11,051 nt of DNA. Origin: Candidatus Njordarchaeum guaymasense. Its GTDB lineage: Archaea > Asgardarchaeota > Njordarchaeia > Njordarchaeales > Njordarchaeaceae. The DNA lies in contig JAUQYT010000148.1 in NCBI GenBank assembly GCA_030587605.1, positions 1-11,051 of the forward strand. Direction: 5' to 3'. How positions within the stretch are numbered: the stretch's first letter is position 1; each line of letters begins with the position of its first letter. The position numbers and the translations under genes were made by a program. The notes below the pieces were generated by a model. The model was not told the origin of the DNA. It saw only the letters and a list, made by a program, of their open reading frames with translations, and made no database searches. Below, in pieces: positions 1-7,021 of the stretch.

Positions 1-2
1 TG

Positions 3-602
3 GATGGAACCCTTAACGCGGTTCAGGCTGCCCTTGACTCACACGTACGTGCATATGAGATAGTCAAGGAAGGCTTGGCAAAAGGTATGGAAGAGGTCGG
101 AAAGAAGTATGAGGATGGAGCATACTTCCTTTCAGAGCTCATAGTGAGTGGGGAGATCATGAAGGACGCGATGGCGATATTGGAACCACATCTGAAATCA
201 GGGGAGGCAGTGAGCGAGGGTACTATTGTAATAGGGACCGTGGCGGGAGATCTGCACGATATAGGGAAGAACATAGTGATAACATTACTAAAGTCTGCGG
301 GTTTTAAAGTCGTAGATTTGGGAGTAGACGTTCCTGCAAGAAGGTTTGTGGAAGAGGCAAAGATGAATGACGCTCAAGTAGTTGCCATGTCTGCCTTGCT
401 AACGACCACGATGAGGGAAATGAAGAATGTAATAGATGCCTTAGAGCAGGCAGGGATAAGAGAAAAATTGTTTGTGATGGTGGGGGGTGCAGCCTTGACT
501 GAAGAGTTTGCCAGGAAGATAGGTGCAGACGCTTACGGAGAAGATGCTGTGGATGCCATAAGGATATGCAGGAAAATGAGGGAGAGCAAAAGGGGGCGAT
601 AG
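3..602 (+). CDS. Corrinoid (cobalamin-binding) methyltransferase protein, 5' end cut by window
   Basis: This is a methyl-carrying corrinoid protein of the MtaC/MtbC/MttC type. It holds a cobamide that takes a methyl group from a substrate-specific methyltransferase and passes it to a second methyltransferase; it acts in the cytoplasm. The frame is open from base 3 and 199 residues are visible. About residues 1-70 match the four-helix cap domain (B12-binding_2), and the rest is a Rossmann-like B12-binding domain. The binding motif DLHDIG is at visible residues 83-88, with His85 the expected lower axial cobalt ligand. The SxL motif (Ser130, Leu132) and the GG motif (161-162), which surround the nucleotide tail, are both present. 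Family members are about 210-220 residues, so only some 10-20 residues are missing on the left. The next gene begins 1 nt after the stop, which points to one operon. The methyl substrate cannot be told from this protein alone. Confidence 0.95.
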   Translation, partial: DGTLNAVQAALDSHVRAYEIVKEGLAKGMEEVGKKYEDGAYFLSELIVSGEIMKDAMAILEPHLKSGEAVSEGTIVIGTVAGDLHDIGKNIVITLLKSAGFKVVDLGVDVPARRFVEEAKMNDAQVVAMSALLTTTMREMKNVIDALEQAGIREKLFVMVGGAALTEEFARKIGADAYGEDAVDAIRICRKMRESKRGR

Positions 603-603
603 G

Positions 604-1800
604 GTGACACAATCTGAAATGGAAAAGAGGATAATAAACGTGTTCAGGAAGGAAAAGCCAGACAAGGTTCCTTGGATGCCAAGAATAGAGCATTGGTATA
701 ATGTGAACAAAGTGCTTGGAACCTTACCAGAAGAGTTTGAGGGTTTGGGCATCGTTGATGTTTACAGAAGATTGGATACGGCCATGAGACTGTACTTCTT
801 TGTTGATAGCGTTTATGGTTTTCGTACACCTCCCTACGGCTCTGATACGATACCTCTTCCGTTGAGAACTGCTTCTGGGGCGAGCGCTTGGACAAGTACG
901 GCAGACGACGAAGCGGACTTAAGAGTTAGTAAAAAGAGATCAGAGGATGAAATAGCAACAGAATATGAGACGCCCGTGGGGAATCTTAGAAGTGTAGAAC
1001 GCGTGACTGAGCATGGGTATTCGAGCTATTTTACTGAGTACCCAGTAAAGAGCGTTGAAGACTTCAGAGTCCTGGAGTACATGCTTGAAAGAACAGAATT
1101 CAAATTTGATATGCAAGCATACAGAGATTTGGAGGATTGGTTGGGCGGTCAAGGAATGATTTGGTGCTGCGGTCCAAGGACACCTCTCCAAAGATTGTTA
1201 ATAGAGTATATGGGTATTGAAAGGACTTTTGTGAACCTATATAGAAACAAGGACGAAGTTGAAGGAATTATGGAAATGATAGGTCAAGTTGATGAGAAGT
1301 GCTATGAAGAAATTGGAAATTCGCCTGTCAAGGTTGTTAACTTAGCAGATAACCTGGATTGCAGGATAGTTTCTCCACAATTATTCAAGAAATACTACCT
1401 AGCATACTATCAAGAAAGGTGTGGCAAGTTAGGAAAAGCCGGGAAATTTACGGTCACTCATGCAGATGGTTACGTTAAGGCTCTACTGCCATTGTTTAGA
1501 GAAACTGGATTAGATAGCGTTGAGGCTGTAACATTTAAGCCGGTGGGAGACGTCACGATAGAAGAAGTCAAGGAAGCATTTGGGGATGAACTGATCCTGG
1601 TTGACGGAATACCTTATTGGCACTTCCTACCAGAGGTGAGTGCAAAAGAATTTGATAGCGTAACGAGAAATGTGATAAGGACGTTTAAGGACAGACTAAT
1701 CCTAGGAATATCGGATGAGATTCCTCCAGGGGGAGAGGTTGAAAGGCTGAAAAGAGTCCTCAGGATACTAGAAGAAGAAAAACAACTTGATCAGCCATGA
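604..1800 (+). CDS. URO-D/MtaA-superfamily methyltransferase (398 aa)
   Basis: This belongs to the uroporphyrinogen decarboxylase-like superfamily, which includes the corrinoid methyltransferases MtaA, MtbA and CmuA. It opens with a typical N-terminus (RIINVFRKEKPDKVPWMPR) and has the C-terminal barrel motif HADG at residues 286-289. With a corrinoid gene 1 nt upstream, a methyltransferase role using that protein is far likelier than heme synthesis; this is inferred from context. MtaA-type enzymes bind zinc with His-x-Cys and a late Cys. Here the pair is His286-x-Asp288, and the late segment reads GISDEIPPGG with no Cys, so the metal site or the methyl acceptor probably differs. The GTG start at 604 is preceded by a G-rich stretch (AGGGGG, 591-596). 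An ATG at 619 preceded by GGTGA (603-607) is an alternative start. At 398 residues it is longer than MtaA (about 340), with extra sequence between residues about 75 and 130. Its stop overlaps the mannosidase start (ATGA). Confidence 0.9.
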   Translation: MTQSEMEKRIINVFRKEKPDKVPWMPRIEHWYNVNKVLGTLPEEFEGLGIVDVYRRLDTAMRLYFFVDSVYGFRTPPYGSDTIPLPLRTASGASAWTSTADDEADLRVSKKRSEDEIATEYETPVGNLRSVERVTEHGYSSYFTEYPVKSVEDFRVLEYMLERTEFKFDMQAYRDLEDWLGGQGMIWCCGPRTPLQRLLIEYMGIERTFVNLYRNKDEVEGIMEMIGQVDEKCYEEIGNSPVKVVNLADNLDCRIVSPQLFKKYYLAYYQERCGKLGKAGKFTVTHADGYVKALLPLFRETGLDSVEAVTFKPVGDVTIEEVKEAFGDELILVDGIPYWHFLPEVSAKEFDSVTRNVIRTFKDRLILGISDEIPPGGEVERLKRVLRILEEEKQLDQP

Positions 1801-4508
1801 ACGCAAAACCTCTCAGAAAAATAATGATAGTCTCTCATACACATTGGGATAGGGAATGGTATCAGTCGCTACAGGAGTATCGCCTAAGGCTCTTGAAAGC
1901 CATCGATAAGTTGTTATGGATTCTGCAGAGAGACCCCGAGTATAGGCATTTTGTTTTAGATGGTCAAGTGATACCCCTTGAAGACTATTTGGAAATTAGA
2001 CCGGAAAAGAAGGATCTGCTCTCAAGACATATAAAAACTGGGAGGATAAGCATTGGTCCCTGGTACACTCAGCCTGACGAATGGCTTTCATTGCCGGAAT
2101 CGCTGGTCAGGAACTTGCTTTTTGGTGAGAGTTTTGCAAAGGATCATGATCTCAACTTGATGAAGGTTGGGTATACACCGGATAGTTTTGGACACACAGC
2201 TCAACTTCCTCAAATACTAGACGGCTTTGACATAGATTCTTTCATCTTTATGAGAGGAGTAGGCGATGAAGGAGAAAGACTAGGGCTGGAATTTGTTTGG
2301 AAAGCGCCCAATGGTTCTAGGGTGGTGTCGACCCACCTCCAATTTACCTATAGTAGTGGAGTGTTCTTAGGCTCGTTCGTGGGGGATTCTATTTACTTCT
2401 ATCTCAATACCTATCCCGCAACTACCGAGATATGGAAGAGTGGTTGTTTTCCTTATACTTCTTTCTATCAGATCTATGAAGAAGAACCAAAGGTGGATGT
2501 GAAAAACGCCATAGAGCATGTTAAACTGTTGATCAACACGTTTGCAGGTAAGATAAGGTCTTCATGCTTGCTGGTAATGAATGGTGCCGACCACGTCCCA
2601 CCTCAAGAAAGCTTAGGGTATATAATTAGAGGATTAAGAGAACACTTTAGGGATTTGAAGATCGAGCACAGTGAGTTTGGCGATTATGTGAAAGAGCTAA
2701 GGCCCATAATCGATGAGTTGCCTACTTACGAGGGAGAGCTTAGGGGTGCCAGGTATATGCCAGTCTCGCCTAACGTGATTTCTACGAGAATTCCACAGAT
2801 GAAGCAACCGAGCTTCTATGCTCAAACGTCACTTGCTCACTATCTAGAGCCTTTGTCTACCTTGTGCTGGATAGCCGGCGACGAGTATCCGTATGATTTG
2901 ATTCATTACGTTTGGAGGCTGGTTCTCCAAAGTTTACCTCACGACAGCATATGTGGCTGTGGAGTCGACGATGTGCACAAGGATGTTGAGGTCAGATTAA
3001 GGCAAGCACATGATATCATAAGAAATCTTGTCCTAGAAAAGATGAGAAGCTTAGCTAAGAAAGTGAATACCAATAAGCTTGGGGAAGCCGATCACTACGC
3101 TGTTGTCTTTAATCCATTGAATTGGCAAAGGGACGACACGCTGGAGGTCTATGCGGAGATACCTCCAGCAAACTATGTCGCATTTGATGAGAGTGGTCGT
3201 GATGTTCCAATTCTCCTTGAAAGCGTAGATAAATATCCACACTTTAGGGAAAAGCAGCTGGTCAAGCTACGGTTACTAGTGAAGGGATTGCCCCCACTAG
3301 GATACAAGACCGTCAAGATCAAGCGTGTTGAAGAGGAACAGGACAAAGCAAGATGTATGCCGCTCGACAAGATCGAGAATGAATATTTTGTCGTAGAAGT
3401 CGACAGGAAAAACGGAGGAGCTCTGCGCATAGTTGATAAGGTAAACAACGCAACCTACGAAAACATGAATGTACTCGTGGATGAAGGAGATGCCGGAGAT
3501 GAATACAACTTTTCACCGCCCCACGGACAAACAGTCCATAGCAGCGAAGGACTCTCAGCTGAGGTTCACGTCGAAAAGACCAAACTGCATTCGTGTTTGA
3601 ATATAGGCTATACAATGAACACTCCTAAGGGATTGGATGGACAAATGAGATCTGACGAGTTAGTCGACCTGCCTGTTTCTATACGTGTTCACCTCTACCC
3701 GGGTATACCAAGAGTAGATGTGTCACTGAATGTTGAAAACACAGCGAAAGATCACAGGATGAGGATCCGTTTCAAGACCGGTATCAAAACCGAACACTCC
3801 TGCGCGAGTACGCATTTCTATGCGATAGAAAGAAACACGAAGCCACCCACAGGCGACGACTGGGTTGAGAGACCAGCACAAGAGTATCCGATGCTATACT
3901 GGGTTGATGCTACAGACATTAGAAGGGGAATAATGTTTGCGACTCATGGTCTCCATGAATATCAATTGAACCCAGATGGTACGCTATACATAACTCTAGT
4001 AAGGAGTGTGGGTCACTTATCAAGAGATGTCATACTTACGAGACCAGGGCCTGCTGGTCCTCTATTTCCAACACCTGATGCGCAATGCATAGGTAACCAT
4101 GTCTTCAACTACTCAATGATTCCACATGAAAAGACGTGGAACGAATCAAAAGCTTACAAGCACGCTTTGAACTTCTGTGTGCCTCCTATCGCAATAGTGA
4201 CGGATAAGCATGAGGGTATTTTGGCACCTACGTCCAGCATAGTGGACATAGAGCCTGATAGCATGCTTGTCACCTCCGTTAAGAGGGGCGAATTTGACGA
4301 CTCGTTGATCGTAAGATTCTACAATCAGTCTGCTGAACAAACACAAGCAACGCTAAAACCACATTTGGCAAAGATCTTTGCCAGGAAGCTCAGTAGGGCA
4401 AAGCTTTCGGAAAAAGTTTCAGAGGAGATATCGCAACACCGTGGTGAAGACATTAGAATCGATGTGAGACCTTGGGAGATAGTTACCTTGAAGTTTAGCA
4501 AAGAATAG
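1797..4508 (+). CDS. GH38 alpha-mannosidase (903 aa)
   Basis: This glycoside hydrolase family 38 alpha-mannosidase is a retaining, metal-dependent enzyme that removes alpha-linked mannose. The N-terminal catalytic domain (about residues 8-290) starts with HTHWDREWY; His16 and Asp18 match the metal ligands of the family. Asp129 in GYTPDSFGH is the expected nucleophile and a third ligand. His382 in LPHDSICG matches the fourth ligand. A helical middle domain (about 310-400) and a long beta-rich C-terminal part (about 440-900) complete the usual plan. The pattern WYTQPDEW near residue 98 resembles bacterial/archaeal members such as MngB (mannosylglycerate hydrolase) more than Golgi enzymes. There is no signal peptide, so it should act in the cytoplasm on imported or internal oligosaccharides or mannosides. 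The ATG lies within the upstream stop (ATGA, 4-nt overlap) and has no strong Shine-Dalgarno of its own, so translation is probably coupled to the methyltransferase gene. The exact linkage specificity is unknown. Confidence 0.95.
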   Translation: MNAKPLRKIMIVSHTHWDREWYQSLQEYRLRLLKAIDKLLWILQRDPEYRHFVLDGQVIPLEDYLEIRPEKKDLLSRHIKTGRISIGPWYTQPDEWLSLPESLVRNLLFGESFAKDHDLNLMKVGYTPDSFGHTAQLPQILDGFDIDSFIFMRGVGDEGERLGLEFVWKAPNGSRVVSTHLQFTYSSGVFLGSFVGDSIYFYLNTYPATTEIWKSGCFPYTSFYQIYEEEPKVDVKNAIEHVKLLINTFAGKIRSSCLLVMNGADHVPPQESLGYIIRGLREHFRDLKIEHSEFGDYVKELRPIIDELPTYEGELRGARYMPVSPNVISTRIPQMKQPSFYAQTSLAHYLEPLSTLCWIAGDEYPYDLIHYVWRLVLQSLPHDSICGCGVDDVHKDVEVRLRQAHDIIRNLVLEKMRSLAKKVNTNKLGEADHYAVVFNPLNWQRDDTLEVYAEIPPANYVAFDESGRDVPILLESVDKYPHFREKQLVKLRLLVKGLPPLGYKTVKIKRVEEEQDKARCMPLDKIENEYFVVEVDRKNGGALRIVDKVNNATYENMNVLVDEGDAGDEYNFSPPHGQTVHSSEGLSAEVHVEKTKLHSCLNIGYTMNTPKGLDGQMRSDELVDLPVSIRVHLYPGIPRVDVSLNVENTAKDHRMRIRFKTGIKTEHSCASTHFYAIERNTKPPTGDDWVERPAQEYPMLYWVDATDIRRGIMFATHGLHEYQLNPDGTLYITLVRSVGHLSRDVILTRPGPAGPLFPTPDAQCIGNHVFNYSMIPHEKTWNESKAYKHALNFCVPPIAIVTDKHEGILAPTSSIVDIEPDSMLVTSVKRGEFDDSLIVRFYNQSAEQTQATLKPHLAKIFARKLSRAKLSEKVSEEISQHRGEDIRIDVRPWEIVTLKFSKE

Positions 4509-4535
4509 CAATGGCCCTTAATCCTTTACGATCCG

Positions 4536-5546
4536 CTAGTAAGTCCCGTACTTGCTAAATGCGTATAACATCGCTTCTGCGTTTCCAAGTGGTACATCAG
4601 GACCTATCTCGCCCCAGGCTATTATTCCACCCCTCAAGCTACCAAACTTTTCAACTAGGTATCTTATGTGCTCCATTATTTCACTTGGCTTTCCAAAAGG
4701 CAACAAACGTTGTCTATCTATGTCTGGAAGCATGCACGCTTTGCCTGCGAACCTGGCTGCGAGCATATCGACACCAATGAGAGAGGCCTGGACGTTTATG
4801 GCATTTGCTCCGATCTCTACCAGATCCGGAATTATGTCTAACACTTTTCCGTCGCTGTGAAAGAACAGGTGACGCGCCCTTTTGCGAACTTCGTGGAACA
4901 TTTGTTTGTAGCAAGGCTTGAATAATTCTCTCCATCTCCCAGGACTTATCATAAGTCCCTTCATGGTTCCCCAGTCATCCAAGCAGTAGAGCCCGTCTAT
5001 CCCTGCGTCAAGCCAATATCCAATAAAATCAATCTTGAATTTAAGTAACCTACCGACCAAAATATTTAATTCCTTTCTCCCAACGGCGATGTCAAATAAG
5101 GTATCTTCAAAACCGTGAAGCCAATGAATTCTTTCAAAGAAGTTGTCCCCGTCGCCCAGAACATACTTCCCCTCTTTCTCGGCATTGTCTACAACCTTCT
5201 TTACAAGTTCAAAATTTACTAGCTCCGTAGGGTCTGGGAGCTCATATGAATCGAGCTTGCCCAAGTCCTTTAGAGGATGTTCGATTATTCTCCCCAAAAG
5301 CCCTGGGTTGACGTTTTTCCAAACACAACCCCATTTGTCGGTGTAGACGCCGGGACTGTAGGCATTTACAATTTCTCGCACATCCCCCCAGACAGATTCT
5401 GCGAAATCTCTTGGATAAGCTTTAAAGAGGGATAGCAGCCTCCCGGAGTACTTATCAAGTGCTCCTGGGAGATAGTAGCAACCGTTAGGGACCTTGTCTG
5501 GTCCCCCAAATTCTATCGCTCTTATTACACGTTCCTTTGAGATCAC
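4536..5546 (-). CDS. Second URO-D/MtaA-superfamily protein (336 aa)
   Basis: This is another URO-D-superfamily protein of normal length (336 residues). The N-terminus (ISKERVIRAIEFGGPDKVP) is the classic family opening. The motif FFHSDGKV carries His230-x-Asp232 where MtaA has His-x-Cys. Near the C-terminus WGEIGPDVPLGN replaces the Cys-containing metal loop. It shares the H-x-D feature with the 604-1800 protein, but the two are only distantly alike, so they are probably not recent duplicates. It is convergent with the mannosidase, with only 27 nt between the stops and no clear terminator there. The GTG start at 5546 is supported by an AGGGAG Shine-Dalgarno 5 nt upstream. A small doubtful frame ends inside this start (GTGA). 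The likely role is a cytoplasmic methyl transferase or related TIM-barrel enzyme serving the neighbouring corrinoid protein. That role is inferred from neighbours; the sequence alone gives only the superfamily. Confidence 0.88.
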   Translation of the reverse strand: MISKERVIRAIEFGGPDKVPNGCYYLPGALDKYSGRLLSLFKAYPRDFAESVWGDVREIVNAYSPGVYTDKWGCVWKNVNPGLLGRIIEHPLKDLGKLDSYELPDPTELVNFELVKKVVDNAEKEGKYVLGDGDNFFERIHWLHGFEDTLFDIAVGRKELNILVGRLLKFKIDFIGYWLDAGIDGLYCLDDWGTMKGLMISPGRWRELFKPCYKQMFHEVRKRARHLFFHSDGKVLDIIPDLVEIGANAINVQASLIGVDMLAARFAGKACMLPDIDRQRLLPFGKPSEIMEHIRYLVEKFGSLRGGIIAWGEIGPDVPLGNAEAMLYAFSKYGTY

Positions 5547-5758
5547 AAGCTCTCCCTCTCATATGTTAACACTGTGTTTCGATCGATCGACGCTTTCCGA
5601 GGACCTTGTTTGGCGTGAATGGCTTGCGATAGAGTCGCAGCCGGTGTGTAGATCAATCCGTCCACAACCTTTTCCCTCTCGACTTCTTTTGATGGCGCTG
5701 GCATTTCCGATAACTCCCTTATATGCACATCGCGCACGTCATCCCGATTTAGAGTCAT
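5543..5758 (-). CDS. Doubtful small ORF (71 aa) ahead of the second URO-D gene
   Basis: This is an ATG-started frame of 71 codons whose TGA overlaps the GTG of the URO-D gene by 4 nt, the same kind of coupling as ATGA. The product is charged in its first half (SKEVEREKVVDG), has no membrane segment, and resembles nothing I recognise. Points against it are that it contains the TCGATCGATCGA palindrome seen only in non-coding gaps elsewhere, that it lies in the GC-rich gene-poor stretch, and that a TATA-like element sits inside it. It may be a leader or chance frame rather than a gene. Confidence 0.25.
   Translation of the reverse strand: MTLNRDDVRDVHIRELSEMPAPSKEVEREKVVDGLIYTPAATLSQAIHAKQGPRKASIDRNTVLTYERESL
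5552..5557 (-). promoter_or_regulatory. Shine-Dalgarno for the second URO-D gene
   Basis: On the - strand AGGGAG lies 5 nt before the GTG at 5546-5544. It settles that GTG as the start, since no ATG lies nearby in frame and the following codons give the conserved family N-terminus. Confidence 0.7.
5579..5590. repeat. TCGATCGATCGA palindrome (two overlapping TCGATCGA copies)
   Basis: This 12-bp perfect palindrome lies 33 nt upstream of the second URO-D start. The octamer TCGATCGA recurs at 7187-7194, 7210-7217 and 10185-10192, and I found no copy inside any confident gene. It could be an operator or another protein-binding site, or an over-represented genomic palindrome. Confidence 0.6.
5719..5727 (-). 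promoter_or_regulatory. Possible TATA box for the second URO-D gene
   Basis: On the - strand GCATATAAG resembles an archaeal TATA box. Transcription would start near 5697, giving a leader of about 150 nt before the GTG at 5546 that contains the TCGATCGATCGA palindrome. The match is short and the upstream BRE is not clear, so this is a weak call. Confidence 0.25.
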
Positions 5759-6123
5759 CGATTGAAGAACCTGAGGGGACCTCTAAGCAAACGTCAGAGG
5801 CTGAAGTTGAGAACGGAGCAGATCTTGGTGCAGTGAGGGCACGCCTGCGAGAGCCTCGAAAAGACCGTCGATGTGATGGCCGCGCTGCGGAAAAAGGATC
5901 CTCCATCTTCGTCCTTCAAGAATGCCAGGAGCCGCACTGAATCCACCCTATCGGCCCAATCAATGCCCGGCCGACTTTCAGCCCATACTCCGACCCAACC
6001 ACGCAGGCCGTGAAGGAAACTGTCGCTGCATGTCGTCGACCCATGAATCTATGAAAATCCTCCAAGGTTCATATTCGCCTTGATAACTACAAACAAATCG
6101 AAAATCTGTTCGGAGGAGAAATC
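5759..6123. other. Gene-free, GC-richer stretch
   Basis: No convincing gene is seen on either strand. GC content (36 of 60 in 5821-5880) is higher than in the genes to the left. Several overlapping open frames exist in different phases but none has a start, length and composition that agree. One - strand frame is open from about 6048 to 5797 and has a CxxCxxxC cluster (CPHCTKIC). One + strand frame around 5768-6010 gives a charged, helix-like product (SLEKTVDVMAALRKK) but carries an internal TGA. These may be remains of a decayed gene. I found no tRNA, terminator or direct repeats here. The last 12 nt hold the ribosome-binding site of the URO-D stub. Confidence 0.5.
6112..6118 (+). promoter_or_regulatory. 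Strong Shine-Dalgarno of the truncated URO-D gene
   Basis: GGAGGAG stands 5 nt before the TTG at 6124 and 14 nt before the ATG at 6133. The spacing favours the TTG start. The intact site suggests that the gene was working until its 3' part was lost, and that the stub may still be translated. Confidence 0.7.
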
Positions 6124-6444
6124 TTGAACTCGATGGATCGCGTTCTGGCAACCTTGGATCATGAAGAGCCCGATCGCGTCCCTCTGACTGATCACCCATA
6201 CCTGCCGAAATCTTTGGAAGGAATCCTTGCCAGACCGGGGGTGCGTGTGGACACGCCTGGGGAATATGTTGAGGCACATAAGATCGTGGATATCGACCTA
6301 ATTTCAGCTTTTCCAGCGTCTTTTCCTCTGATTCAGCTTGAAAAAGGGGTATACATAGATGATTGGAAGATAAGATGGAAAGTCGTCGACGATATGCCTT
6401 GGTACTTGGATGGCGCGCTGAAAACACCTAAGGACTTGGATTGA
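6124..6444 (+). pseudogene. N-terminal fragment of a third URO-D-family methyltransferase
   Basis: This is 106 codons from a TTG start that encode the opening of a URO-D-superfamily protein: DRVLATLDHEEPDRVP at the N-terminus, a middle part with IYIDDW-like residues (VYIDDWKIRW), and WYLDGALKTPKDLD at the end, where family members continue for another 230 or more residues. The frame stops with TGA at 6442-6444 and the C-terminal barrel with the metal site is absent. The family resemblance runs to the last codons, so the break is sharp and lies between about 6436 and 6456, next to the end of pdaD. No further URO-D sequence follows in any frame. Base composition (32 of 60 G or C in 6121-6180) is between that of the left genes and the ATPase. 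The stub should be catalytically dead. Whether deletion, insertion or assembly caused the break cannot be told. Confidence 0.8.
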
Positions 6445-6455
6445 TCGGCCCCTGC

Positions 6456-6998
6456 CTACGGCAAAAGAACAGCCGCTGCAACGACTGTGGTCCATATGCC
6501 GTTCTTGTCCCCGACCGCGGATTGAGTCATATTGGTTGTCTTGATGATTAATCCGCTGGTTTTGAAAAGTTGTTTTCTCTCGTCCCAAGCTGTTTCGGGG
6601 TCAAATGGGATTCCCATGGTTGTGGCCAGCATTGTTGCAGCCAAGTCCTCTGCGTAGTCCCCTGCTACCTCGTCGGTCTGCCCAAAGGAGTGATGCTCAG
6701 AAAGATACCCATAACTGCTCTTGCCTGACGGAATAGCCAGTCCTATTGACGCTGCAATCTGTCTGTAAGGCTCATTGGTCGAGTTTCTGGATAGAACGAC
6801 AAAGGTTATCTCTCCTGGCTCCAACGTCTTCAGGCCTTTTTCCCTTGAGATCAGCTTGCAACCCGGCGGTATTATGCTCGAGACCCGAACTATGTTGCAG
6901 TGCTGTATCCCCGCACTTCTCAATGCCAGCTCGAAGGATTCTAAAGACTCCTTGTGTTTGCCAACGCCCTTCGTCAAGAAGAAGAATCTCGGAATCAT
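6456..6998 (-). CDS. pdaD: Pyruvoyl-dependent arginine decarboxylase
   Basis: This enzyme turns arginine into agmatine and CO2, the first step of archaeal polyamine synthesis; agmatine is also needed in archaea to modify tRNA-Ile2 to agmatidine. The 180-residue proenzyme carries RVSSIIPPGC. Self-cleavage is expected between Ser40 and Ser41, with Ser41 becoming the pyruvoyl group. Asn35 (six residues before Ser41) and Glu101 in GYLSEHH match the catalytic Asn and Glu known from the Methanocaldococcus enzyme. The opening IPRFFFLTKGVGKHKE and the helix SFELALRSAGI match family starts, supporting the ATG at 6998. There is no good Shine-Dalgarno before it, but a TATA-like box about 30 nt upstream fits a leaderless message. 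It is convergent with the truncated URO-D stub (11 nt between stops) and downstream of the ATPase on the same strand, with a 256-nt gap, so it probably has its own promoter. Confidence 0.95.
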   Translation of the reverse strand: MIPRFFFLTKGVGKHKESLESFELALRSAGIQHCNIVRVSSIIPPGCKLISREKGLKTLEPGEITFVVLSRNSTNEPYRQIAASIGLAIPSGKSSYGYLSEHHSFGQTDEVAGDYAEDLAATMLATTMGIPFDPETAWDERKQLFKTSGLIIKTTNMTQSAVGDKNGIWTTVVAAAVLLP

Positions 6999-7021
6999 CC
7001 CTGTTGTGAGCTAGTAGGACA

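Noticed and set aside
304..752. Two - strand open frames of 129 and 103 codons near the left end.
   Set aside because: They oppose the corrinoid protein and the start of the first URO-D gene, both supported by conserved motifs.
604..1800. True uroporphyrinogen decarboxylase (heme synthesis, HemE).
   Set aside because: The conserved HemE N-terminal substrate-binding pattern is absent and the gene sits in an operon with a corrinoid protein, which fits the methyltransferase branch.
4509..4535. Possible terminator between the convergent mannosidase and URO-D genes.
   Set aside because: The 27 nt contain no hairpin and no T-run on either strand.
5494..5940. A 148-codon + strand open frame across the second URO-D start and the gap after it.
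   Set aside because: It runs antisense through the well-supported URO-D N-terminus and its ribosome-binding site, and the product has mixed low-complexity composition with no recognisable domain.
5978..6427. A 149-codon - strand open frame opposite the truncated URO-D gene.
   Set aside because: The + strand there encodes a clear URO-D N-terminus with a strong Shine-Dalgarno; the - strand product is rich in Arg, Ser and Pro as expected for a shadow frame.
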